A stretch of DNA of 5,816 nt from Gemmatimonadota bacterium (GCA_003221985.1 QHUQ01000065.1:1-5816); one strand, 5' to 3'; counted from the stretch's first letter, positions 1 to 5,193 are shown. Notes: generated by a model from the letters alone, not told the origin. Numbers and translations: made by a program.

Positions 1-148
1 GTGTCGAGGCAAACTTAGTCTCGGCACCACCTGCGACCACTTCACTGCCCTAGACGTGTAGGTCTCGCTATACCTCGAGTGGCTTCTCGACATCAGTGCC
101 AGCCGCTGACCCCTAGATCGAATCTGATCGGGCATGTGCGAGAAGGGC
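1..148. other. left edge with no convincing gene
   Basis: A minus-strand frame starting at an ATG at 135 stays open for 45 codons to the window edge and lies 13 bases past repeat A, where the next gene of the series would be expected. Against it, the translation is rich in Ser and Arg, uses AGG and AGA repeatedly, lacks the strong GC third-position bias of the neighbouring genes, and has no Shine-Dalgarno sequence. On the plus strand, one frame is open from the left edge to a TAG at 59-61 and could be the tail of a gene, but 19 codons cannot decide this. I call no gene. Confidence 0.25.
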
Positions 149-280
149 GGCCTGCCCGCCGCACTTCAAGACTATTGACGGCTGAGACCATTGCTCTGCG
201 AGGTTAAAAACAGGTATCAGTCGCGAGTTTTTGAGCAATTCCCGGAATCATGCCTCGCGCGATTCTTCAGACCATTGCTC
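149..280 (-). repeat. gene-end repeat, copy A (long form)
   Basis: The core at 149-197 matches the cores at 2747-2796 and 4550-4599. Against copy C it differs by one missing base and two substitutions. Similarity to copy B continues to about 280, so the long form is about 131 bp at roughly three-quarters identity. Conserved parts include GGTATCAGTCGCGAGTTT (212-230 region) and a hairpin, GAATC (245-249) with GATTC (261-265) around an 11-base loop. The 13-mer AGACCATTGCTCT occurs twice in the same direction, at 185-197 and 269-281, and the right-hand copy lies inside the tRNA-like segment. The repeat is downstream of the GNAT gene, read on the minus strand, about 210 bases past its stop. Confidence 0.8.
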
Positions 281-301
281 TACCAACTGAGCTACCTCTG
301 C
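264..301 (-). pseudogene. 5' half of a tRNA-Phe(GAA)-like gene, 3' half missing
   Basis: Read on the minus strand from 301 down, the parts match a tRNA in order. Acceptor strand GCAGAGG is at 301-295, then TA, D-stem GCTC (292-289), D-loop AGTTGGTA (288-281), D-stem GAGC (280-277), A26, anticodon stem ATGGT (275-271) and a seven-base loop CTGAAGA (270-264) with anticodon GAA for Phe. The next five bases, ATCGC, cannot pair with ATGGT. No T-arm and no CCTCTGC acceptor strand follow in the 263 bases to the window edge. The similarity ends where the A/B repeat begins, so this looks like a tRNA fossil or a junction at the anticodon loop. It is unlikely to give a working tRNA. Confidence 0.7.
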
Positions 302-512
302 GAAGCCCTCATTTTACTCGGAAACTCGCGCACGAATCGAACGTCCGCGCGACCAATGGTTTAGGCAACTAGGTGAACGAGGTCGCAGTGGTTGCCGGAT
401 CTGAGCACGAATCTAGTAAGACCATTGGACTCCGTGGGCTCGGCGTCAGCCCGAAACCATGGCGGGTCTTAGACCATGTGCCCAACACGGTCCATCCCAC
501 CATGGCCGCCAG
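302..512. other. non-coding stretch with nested inverted repeats, downstream of the GNAT gene
   Basis: No convincing gene lies between the GNAT stop and the tRNA-like segment. CCAATGGT (353-360) is complementary to ACCATTGG (421-428). Inside that pair, GGCAAC (364-369) is complementary to GTTGCC (391-396). AGACCATTG, part of the repeat-core 13-mer, recurs at 419-427, and AGACCAT at 471-477. On the minus strand, TTCGATT sits as a seven-base loop between self-complementary GC-rich arms at about 323-346, like a T-arm. CTCGGAAACTCGCG (317-330) matches the reverse strand of repeat B, so pieces of the repeat may be rearranged here. A weak GACC/GGTC hairpin lies at 472-493, with no T-run to make it a terminator. 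Confidence 0.4.
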
Positions 513-1451
513 CTAGGACAAGACCTTCTCGAGGATGACCGACCGGTAGTTCTTACCCACACGCTGAATCTCGCCGACGGCGGCGTAACCTCGTCGCTCG
601 TACCAACGCACCAGATCGCGGGCGGGAATCGCTGTGTCCAGACGAACGCGATCGACGCCAAGCTCCATCGCGCGCTTCTCGACAAGGCCGACAAGTCGCG
701 TGCCGAGCCCGCCGTGCTGCTGCACCGGGTGAACAGCGAGCTGTGTCATTTCGGCGTATCGAATGCCGCCGTCATCGCGGATCCTTATCTTCACGGTCCC
801 GATGAGCCTCTCTTGCCGTTCAATCACAAAGACCTCGCAACCGTTCATCCGCAGACGCGTCGTGGCGTCATCTTGGGTCACGCCAGTGAAGTTGAGGCCC
901 ATCTCCCCAAGGGCGCGATACGCCGCGTTGATGAGGCGCGTGAGCGGTGGTACTTCGTCGTCCGTCGCGCGCCGAACAGTCGTGTCAGCGTTGGTACCGG
1001 AGTCTTCGGTCGAGAGGCGCGCCAGGTTGCGCTCAATGCCGCCGCGCACCTGATCTGCGTATGCCCCGGGCGCGAGTTCTGCTGCGTGCCGCAGGGCACG
1101 CTCGAATGTCTTCTTGGCCCGCGCACGCTCGCCAAGCTGCGCGTACGTCATCCCCAGGTTGTTGAGATTCGAGGCGTAGAAGTCGCGTACCCGTGTTCGA
1201 TCGGTGACCGCGTCAGCTTCCGCCACGGCGATGAGATTCCATTCGTGCTTCTTCGCGAGCTCCGGCTCGGCGACGCCAGCCTGATGCGCGATGACGCTCG
1301 CGTAGTAATGGTCCTGGCGCGCACGGCATGCCTCATATGCATAGCGATAGAGCTCGCCCGCATCTGCGACATCTCCGCTACTCGCTTGAGCACGCGCGCG
1401 CTCGAGCTGCTCCCAGACGCTCGCGTCGAAGCCCGGAGGAACCGGTCGCAC
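513..1451 (-). CDS. TPR-like N-terminal region fused to a GNAT N-acetyltransferase
   Basis: This 312-residue protein probably transfers an acetyl group from acetyl-CoA to an amine; the substrate is unknown. Residues 1-150 are helical. Around 93-122 they fit a tetratricopeptide repeat (NNLGMTYAQLGERARAKKTF), and a weaker repeat-like stretch lies around 16-50. Residues 157-311 form the GNAT domain, with the acetyl-CoA-binding QxxGxG motif at 245-250 (QHGGLG) after the LAVHP strand, and YERRGY at 284-289 near the end. GTG at 1451 is the only plausible start, since an in-frame TAG lies nine bases upstream of it. The ribosome site is weak. It lies 158 bases downstream of the HIT fusion gene with no repeat copy between, so the two may form one unit. 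The GNAT call is firm. The TPR part may serve protein binding. Confidence 0.88.
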   Translation of the reverse strand: MRPVPPGFDASVWEQLERARAQASSGDVADAGELYRYAYEACRARQDHYYASVIAHQAGVAEPELAKKHEWNLIAVAEADAVTDRTRVRDFYASNLNNLGMTYAQLGERARAKKTFERALRHAAELAPGAYADQVRGGIERNLARLSTEDSGTNADTTVRRATDDEVPPLTRLINAAYRALGEMGLNFTGVTQDDATTRLRMNGCEVFVIERQERLIGTVKIRIRDDGGIRYAEMTQLAVHPVQQHGGLGTRLVGLVEKRAMELGVDRVRLDTAIPARDLVRWYERRGYAAVGEIQRVGKNYRSVILEKVLS

Positions 1452-1534
1452 CGAGCGACTCTACCGCCGTTGTATGAGCCGAAGGCGCTCGCGACCCGTC
1501 GCGGAGCGACGACAGCCTAGAACCTCAGGCGTAG

Positions 1535-1546
1535 CGACCGCGGTCG
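1535..1546. repeat. 12-bp perfect palindrome in the gap between two genes
   Basis: CGACCGCGGTCG reads the same on both strands. It lies in the 158-bp gap between the HIT fusion gene and the GNAT gene, next to a GC-only stretch (1557-1581) in which GCGCCCGCG occurs twice around alternating GC. It could be an operator for the GNAT gene, but in GC-rich DNA a palindrome of this length can arise by chance. Confidence 0.35.
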
Positions 1547-1609
1547 TTCCGAGTGTGCGCCCGCGAGCGCGCGCGCCCGCGCCATGGAACGTGGGGTAGA
1601 TCGCAGCTG

Positions 1610-2626
1610 TCAATCACGCAGCTCGTCGATCGCGCGACGCAGGCGCTCTGCGCTCAGACGCAATGCGTCATCGGCCACCGGCGTCTCGGGCTTCGCGAGC
1701 AAGGGCGGATATGGAATCCCGACGCGCCGTGGATAGACGTGCAGATGAAAGTGCGGGATCTCCTGGTTAGCGCCGCGCTCGTTCGATGACCATGTGGTGA
1801 TTCCATCCGGCGCGAAGGCACGCTTGACCGCGCGGGCGACAAGCGCGTGGGCTTCGAAGAGTTCCGCACCGAGCGCGGGACCCACCGCGTAGATGTTCTC
1901 GACGTGCGCCTTCGGAATGACGAGCACGTGCGCCGGATCGGGCGGCTGGCGCAGCTGATCCATGAACGCCGTCGTGGCCGGCGTCTCGAGCACGACGTGC
2001 GCGGCACGCGTTCCCGCGACCACCTCGCAGAAGAGGCACGGGCGCGCGTCATCCGAGGCCACGCGCTCCGCCCGTAGGCGCAGGAATGCGCTTGGCGGTC
2101 GCTCGAGCGCGCTCGTAAGCGTCGACACGCACTGCGCGACGGACATCATCGACGTATCAACCTCGGCGTCATACGGACCGTGCGAGTGCGCGAGGTCGAA
2201 CTCGGGCACGTCCAGCTCAATCGGCACGCCTTGTTGGCGGTCCCGACGCGCACGTTCCCGCTCCTGTGCCACGGCAAGCGGACAGCGCACGCCGAAGAGA
2301 TAGACCTCGAGGTCGGCGAGCGAATCGAGATAGAGATCTCGAGTCAAGGGCAGAATCACCGACTCACTGATGATCGGGTGGCCGACCTGGGCCATCGCAC
2401 GCAGCGATCGCAGATATCCGTGGAGCACATTCATGAAGAGCACCCGACGGTGCGCCTCCGACCACGGACCGCGCGCGGAATCCCAGTGTTTGGGTAGGTA
2501 CCCCTTTATGAAGTCGTCGAGCGAGCGATACCAATGCGGCGGATCAAGGACTTCCTGAAGGGCCTTCGCAAGCGTCGTCTTTCCTGAGCTCGGGGTGCCG
2601 TTCAAAAGTACGACGCGACCGGACAC
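1610..2626 (-). CDS. chloramphenicol-phosphotransferase-like P-loop kinase fused to a HIT-domain hydrolase
   Basis: This 338-residue protein has two domains. Residues 1-175 look like the chloramphenicol phosphotransferase (CPT) family. Supporting features are a P-loop GTPSSGKT at 10-17, a likely lid with VRCPLAVAQERERARRDR at 113-130, and HGPYDAEVDTS at 149-159. Such enzymes move the ATP gamma-phosphate to a hydroxyl; the acceptor here is unknown. Residues 196-300 form a HIT domain, which hydrolyses or transfers nucleoside phosphates. It starts PCLFCEVVAG, contains HVLVIPKAH (233-241), and ends in the triad H292-H294-H296 (PHFHLHVYP), with H294 expected to be the nucleophile. Both active sites look intact. 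The GTG start puts the P-loop at the usual distance from the N-terminus, and no Shine-Dalgarno precedes it. Drug resistance is possible but unproven. Confidence 0.88.
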   Translation of the reverse strand: MSGRVVLLNGTPSSGKTTLAKALQEVLDPPHWYRSLDDFIKGYLPKHWDSARGPWSEAHRRVLFMNVLHGYLRSLRAMAQVGHPIISESVILPLTRDLYLDSLADLEVYLFGVRCPLAVAQERERARRDRQQGVPIELDVPEFDLAHSHGPYDAEVDTSMMSVAQCVSTLTSALERPPSAFLRLRAERVASDDARPCLFCEVVAGTRAAHVVLETPATTAFMDQLRQPPDPAHVLVIPKAHVENIYAVGPALGAELFEAHALVARAVKRAFAPDGITTWSSNERGANQEIPHFHLHVYPRRVGIPYPPLLAKPETPVADDALRLSAERLRRAIDELRD

Positions 2627-2634
2627 GGAGCGAG

Positions 2635-2662
2635 ATTATCGGGTCGACCCGCTTCTTGTCCC
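2635..2662 (-). promoter_or_regulatory. promoter of the kinase-HIT gene, probably giving a leaderless mRNA
   Basis: On the minus strand, GGGACA (2662-2657, four of six bases of the -35 consensus) is followed after 16 bases by GATAAT (2640-2635, five of six bases of the -10 consensus). The GTG start at 2626 begins eight bases past the -10 box, where transcription would normally begin. This explains the lack of a ribosome site. A perfect palindrome, CGGGTCGACCCG (2640-2651), fills much of the spacer and could be a repressor site. The call rests on consensus matching only. Confidence 0.5.
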
Positions 2663-2679
2663 GCTATGAGAACTGGCGC

Positions 2680-2717
2680 TCGACTCGTCGCATTTTCGAG
2701 GTGAGGCGACGAGTTGA
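2680..2717. repeat. long inverted repeat (12-bp stem, 14-base loop)
   Basis: TCGACTCGTCGC (2680-2691) pairs with GCGACGAGTTGA (2706-2717) at 11 of 12 positions, and the twelfth is a G-T wobble on the plus strand. It lies between repeat B and the promoter of the kinase-HIT gene. It has no T-run on either side, so it is not a typical intrinsic terminator. It might insulate units, bind a protein, or be part of a recombination site. Confidence 0.5.
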
Positions 2718-2746
2718 CTAGCAATCAGTTTGACTTCGAAGAGAGC

Positions 2747-2878
2747 GGCCTGCCCACCGCACTCCCAAGACTATTGACCGCTAAGACCATTGCTCTCCGA
2801 CCCTAAAAGTCGGTATCAGTCGCGAGTTTCCGAGCGATTTCGCGAATCACGTCGTGCGCGATTCGCTACACCATTATC
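2747..2878 (-). repeat. gene-end repeat, copy B (long form)
   Basis: The core at 2747-2796 has 47 of 50 bases in common with copy C. The rest matches copy A out to about 2878, just downstream of the brnA stop on the minus strand. Two hairpins are clean here: CCGAC (2797-2801) with GTCGG (2809-2813), and GCGAATC (2842-2848) with GATTCGC (2860-2866) around an 11-base loop. The second also exists in copy A, with five pairs and the same loop length. Unlike copy A, this copy has no tRNA sequence at its right end. GAGAGC (2741-2746) at the left border is complementary to GCTCTC (2792-2797). Confidence 0.8.
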
Positions 2879-2901
2879 CCGTTTCGCGGTCGCCGCATGC
2901 C

Positions 2902-3138
2902 CTAACTCGCGCGCAGTCGCTCAAGTCGCTCGGCAATCCACATCTTCACAAGCGACTGCCGAGGTACACCAAGGCGAGCTGCTTCACGGTCGAGTGATTC
3001 GATCATCCACTCGGGAATGTCGACGTTGACCCGACGCTGCTCCAGCCCGGGCCGCCGGGCCTTCGCCGTGTCGAGGTAGTGAGACACGTCGCGACCCTCG
3101 TCGAATTCCTTGTCGAACTTACTGGTCTTTGCCTTCAT
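2902..3138 (-). CDS. brnA: BrnA-family antitoxin (ribbon-helix-helix)
   Basis: This 78-residue protein has the length and order of BrnA antitoxins. Residues 1-30 (MKAKTSKFDKEFDEG onward) are charged and likely bind the toxin. Residues 35-75 form a ribbon-helix-helix DNA-binding region: strand RRVNVDIPEW, then a helix through REAARLGVPRQS and a second helix ending in WIAERLERL. BrnA neutralises BrnT, and the known complex represses its own operon. The start is set by a perfect Shine-Dalgarno sequence, AGGAGGT (3153-3147), eight bases before the ATG and inside the brnT coding region. The gene overlaps the end of brnT by 20 bases in another frame, so the two are translated from one message. Repeat copy B starts about 23 bases past its stop. 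Confidence 0.93.
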   Translation of the reverse strand: MKAKTSKFDKEFDEGRDVSHYLDTAKARRPGLEQRRVNVDIPEWMIESLDREAARLGVPRQSLVKMWIAERLERLRAS

Positions 3139-3388
3139 ACAGCTTTACCTCCTCGGCGCGTGACCGACGGACCGAGATAATCCGGATCCTGTCCTTGCGG
3201 TGAGTGACGACCGCCGACCAGAACTGCCCGCCGATGACGCCAATGACCATCACTCTGGCTTCACCGACGGTCCGCGCCGGGACTTCGAGCCGGCGCTCGT
3301 CGTTCCACAACCTTGCCGCCTCTGTGACGTCGATCCCATGCTTCGCTTTGTTTGCTTTGCTCTTCTCGGCATCGAAGTCGAACGCCAC
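3119..3388 (-). CDS. brnT: BrnT-family ribonuclease toxin
   Basis: This 89-residue protein matches the BrnT family along its whole length. It opens FDFDAEKSKANKAKHGID, continues with an acidic LWNDERRLEVPART stretch and a GEARVMVIGVIGG strand, and ends RIRIISVRRSRAEEVKLYE. BrnT has a RelE-like fold and inhibits growth by cleaving RNA; it is held inactive by BrnA. Toxin-first order and overlap with brnA are usual for this system. The GTG start at 3388 sets the FDFD motif at the right place. No Shine-Dalgarno precedes it, whereas brnA has a perfect one, which should favour antitoxin over toxin. No truncation is visible, so the toxin is probably functional. Confidence 0.94.
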   Translation of the reverse strand: MAFDFDAEKSKANKAKHGIDVTEAARLWNDERRLEVPARTVGEARVMVIGVIGGQFWSAVVTHRKDRIRIISVRRSRAEEVKLYEGKDQ

Positions 3389-3391
3389 TTA

Positions 3392-3408
3392 GGTATAGAA
3401 ACTATACC
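3392..3408. promoter_or_regulatory. palindromic operator overlapping the brnTA promoter
   Basis: GGTATAG and CTATACC form a perfect seven-base inverted repeat around AAA. It ends three bases before the brnT start codon and includes the best -10 box on the minus strand, TATAGT (3406-3401). No good -35 box is visible, because a C/T tract (3416-3429) lies there. BrnA is known to autorepress its operon in the studied Brucella system, so this is the likely binding site for BrnA or the BrnT-BrnA complex. The role is inferred from position and symmetry. Confidence 0.65.
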
Positions 3409-3491
3409 ATTTCTACCCCCCTTTCCCCCGCGCCGTTTCTTGCGTCCAGGATATGGTCCGTCAGACCACGGTCAAGAGATGCGCATGTGAG

Positions 3492-4481
3492 CTACCGCCC
3501 GACTTGAAGGACGATGCCGGTGTCCGCGCCGTCAACGATCAGGCGCCAGCAGCTGTCAATGAAGCCGATTGGCTTGACGACCAGCTTGAACGCTGCACCA
3601 TCCCACGGCGACGCGCGCACCCCAGGTGGCGTCGAACGCGGCTCGGCCGTGACCCCATAGGCGACCCACGTCGCGGGAGCGCTCGTTCCGATCTGGCGGA
3701 ACTCGATCGCCACGCGATGGCCGACCGCGCTGCCGCGCCGGACCATGACGAAAGCGTCGTCCGATTGCGCGCTCGCATAGGTGCGATCGAGTACGCCTGT
3801 CGCGCCGTCGGAGGTGAGGACGCCGAATTCGTCGACGGAGCGGGTCCGCGGACAACTCGTCCCGGGAGGCACAGTGATGTTGTACGCCACGATGTCTTGG
3901 ATCCGGCGCATGTCGGGGCTCGGTTCGCTCTCGATGCTCGGCACCTGAGGGCCGAACGTGATCACGTCGGCAACACGAGCGGCGTCGACCTGAACGAAGA
4001 GATGCCGAGCGCGGTAAGTGCCCGAACCCTGCGCCCCGTACCAGCTCGCTCGGCCAATCATCTCGCGCATCGCGCGCAGGCCGGGGACCGGCGACTGTGA
4101 GACGAAGCTCAGGTTTCCTTCAACGAAGCGCCTGCGAACAAGATCATCGACGGTCCAGCCGTCCCAGATCCACATCGACAACGCGCGTCCTGTCGCGACG
4201 CCTGCATTGCCCTTCTCCTCGAAGTAGAGGATCTGCGGCGCATCAGACTCCGCCCGGTCGCTCTTGCCCACCGTGTCCAGGCTCTTGTCCCATCCGGGTG
4301 GAAGCGCGATTTCGAGACCGTAAAGCGTCAACTGCTTCCAGTCGGAGGGAAGGGGCGGTGCTGACGGCGATACGGTCGAACTTGCCATAGCGGGACCGGC
4401 AGCTTGCGAGCCACCCTCGGTTCGGGACCCGCACGCCGTACACGCGAACGCCAGCGTGAGGCACAGCAGTGTCCAACGCAC
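3492..4481 (-). CDS. putative lipoprotein of unknown function
   Basis: I do not recognise the family of this 329-residue protein. It opens with Arg2, a hydrophobic stretch (LLCLTLAFA) and CTAC-GS, so Cys17 is the likely lipidated residue. Its lipobox is unusual, with Cys rather than Leu at -3. A Ser/Ala/Pro-rich linker covers residues 19-45. A first domain begins WKQLTLYGLEIALPPGWD (48-65), a pattern common in small periplasmic beta-rich domains. A second begins around 205 and holds Cys at about 210 and near the end (FIDSCWRLIVDG), which might form a disulphide. The GTG at 4481 is the only start that gives a signal peptide. AGAGG is too close to it (one base) to be a good ribosome site. It lies downstream of repeat C and 103 bp upstream of brnT. 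Confidence 0.75.
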   Translation of the reverse strand: MRWTLLCLTLAFACTACGSRTEGGSQAAGPAMASSTVSPSAPPLPSDWKQLTLYGLEIALPPGWDKSLDTVGKSDRAESDAPQILYFEEKGNAGVATGRALSMWIWDGWTVDDLVRRRFVEGNLSFVSQSPVPGLRAMREMIGRASWYGAQGSGTYRARHLFVQVDAARVADVITFGPQVPSIESEPSPDMRRIQDIVAYNITVPPGTSCPRTRSVDEFGVLTSDGATGVLDRTYASAQSDDAFVMVRRGSAVGHRVAIEFRQIGTSAPATWVAYGVTAEPRSTPPGVRASPWDGAAFKLVVKPIGFIDSCWRLIVDGADTGIVLQVGR

Positions 4482-4549
4482 GCCTCTACTACAACAAGGG
4501 CACGCGAAGGTTCCGGTCTGCGGGGAGACTGCTCACTCGCGTGCGGTGA

Positions 4550-4599
4550 GGCCTGCCCGCCGCACTCACAAGACTATTGACCGCTGAGACCATTGCTCT
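4550..4599 (-). repeat. gene-end repeat, copy C (core only)
   Basis: These 50 bases share 47 positions with copy B and 47 with copy A. The copy starts six bases past the TGA of the membrane protein gene and lies 68 bases before the start of the lipoprotein gene. The outer half found in copies A and B is absent, so the 50-bp core is the conserved minimum. Inside the core, AGACTATTG and AGACCATTG form a near-exact direct repeat. Confidence 0.85.
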
Positions 4600-4605
4600 T
4601 CTATG

Positions 4606-5094
4606 TCATGACGATTGAGCGTCACGCATGACTGCGGCCGCCGTGAGCGCACCATAGGCGAGGCCGCCGGCGACTGCAGCGATCGTCACCCCTGGCTGCC
4701 ACTGCTGACATGCGGGAAACAGTTGATTCGCCGGGCCGTAGATCGCTGCGAGGGTGGCAGGCAGTAGCAGGACGCCACCGATGGAGCTGCGGCGAAGCCA
4801 ATCGCGCCGATTCTGAACGAGCGGCGATTGAAGCGCACCGACAACGACACCGCCGGCAATGCCTCCGACGGGAATCCCGACCAGCATCAGGGCCGGGCTT
4901 CGCCCGACTTCGGGCCACACAAACGCAATCGGCGCGCCGATCAGAGTGAAGCCGAGCATTCCCAGCAAGTAGCCGACAGGGAACGCCAGCCATACGACGA
5001 GCGTAGTCAGCGGCAGCCACAGCAATCGTCGCCGGACGCGCCCAACAAGCGCGAGAGATTGCGATGCGCCGGCCAGTAATCCCATGAGTGCCAT
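4606..5094 (-). CDS. small integral membrane protein, probably lacking its original N-terminus
   Basis: This 162-residue protein is strongly hydrophobic, with probable helices at about 24-57 (long enough for two passes), 67-88, 104-120 and 135-156. A GxxxGA(x)Q motif followed by basic residues appears at 6-23 and 81-102, and in reduced form at 143-150, so the protein seems built from internal repeats. No function is recognised. ATG 5094 has no ribosome site. The same frame continues upstream as hydrophobic, Trp-rich sequence to a GTG at 5193, broken by one TAA at 5130-5128. The annotated protein is therefore either made by re-initiation or is the remnant of a nonsense-mutated gene. It ends six bases before repeat C. 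Confidence 0.6.
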   Translation of the reverse strand: MALMGLLAGASQSLALVGRVRRRLLWLPLTTLVVWLAFPVGYLLGMLGFTLIGAPIAFVWPEVGRSPALMLVGIPVGGIAGGVVVGALQSPLVQNRRDWLRRSSIGGVLLLPATLAAIYGPANQLFPACQQWQPGVTIAAVAGGLAYGALTAAAVMRDAQSS

Positions 5095-5193
5095 CGCGTC
5101 AGCCCAGCCGGCGACGGAACAGCTAACTTAAGCGGTGACACCGGAGCCAAAAACACACGCGAGCACCCAGCGCAACCAGATCGATCTTGCCAC
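5095..5193 (-). pseudogene. upstream part of the membrane protein gene, cut off by an in-frame TAA
   Basis: From GTG 5193 the frame reads MARSIWLRWVLACVFGSGVT plus Ala, then TAA (5130-5128), then VSCSVAGWADA joined without a shift to ATG 5094 of the membrane protein. The opening WLRWVLA-G pattern and the later GW are typical of a first transmembrane helix, and AGAGG lies 12 bases upstream of the GTG. An in-frame TAG at 5226-5224 closes the frame further upstream. One base change, such as TTA, TCA or CAA to TAA, would explain it. A sequencing error gives the same picture. Confidence 0.5.

Noticed and set aside
264..301. A functional tRNA-Phe gene
   Set aside because: The anticodon stem cannot close, and there is no T-arm and no 3' acceptor strand downstream.
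369..503. A 44-residue minus-strand frame (ATG at 503) downstream of the GNAT gene
   Set aside because: It has no ribosome site, no GC third-position bias, a low-complexity product, and it overlaps the inverted repeats.
459..1520. A 353-codon plus-strand open frame, longer than the GNAT gene it overlaps
   Set aside because: Its translation shows no family pattern and is made of Arg, His and Ala-rich sequence typical of the antisense of a GC-rich gene. The minus strand holds clear GNAT motifs over the same bases.
3453..3470. Intrinsic terminator after the lipoprotein gene (TGGTC/GACCA hairpin)
   Set aside because: The stem is only five pairs and no T-run follows on the minus strand.
149..4599. 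Classical integron attC sites
   Set aside because: I looked for RYYYAAC and GTTRRRY near each repeat. Only near matches (for example GTTAGGG at the brnA stop) and one isolated GCCCAAC at 480-486 were found, without a partner at the right distance. No integrase gene is in the window.
149..4599. CRISPR array
   Set aside because: The three repeat copies are 1.8-2.6 kb apart with genes between them, not regularly spaced short units.
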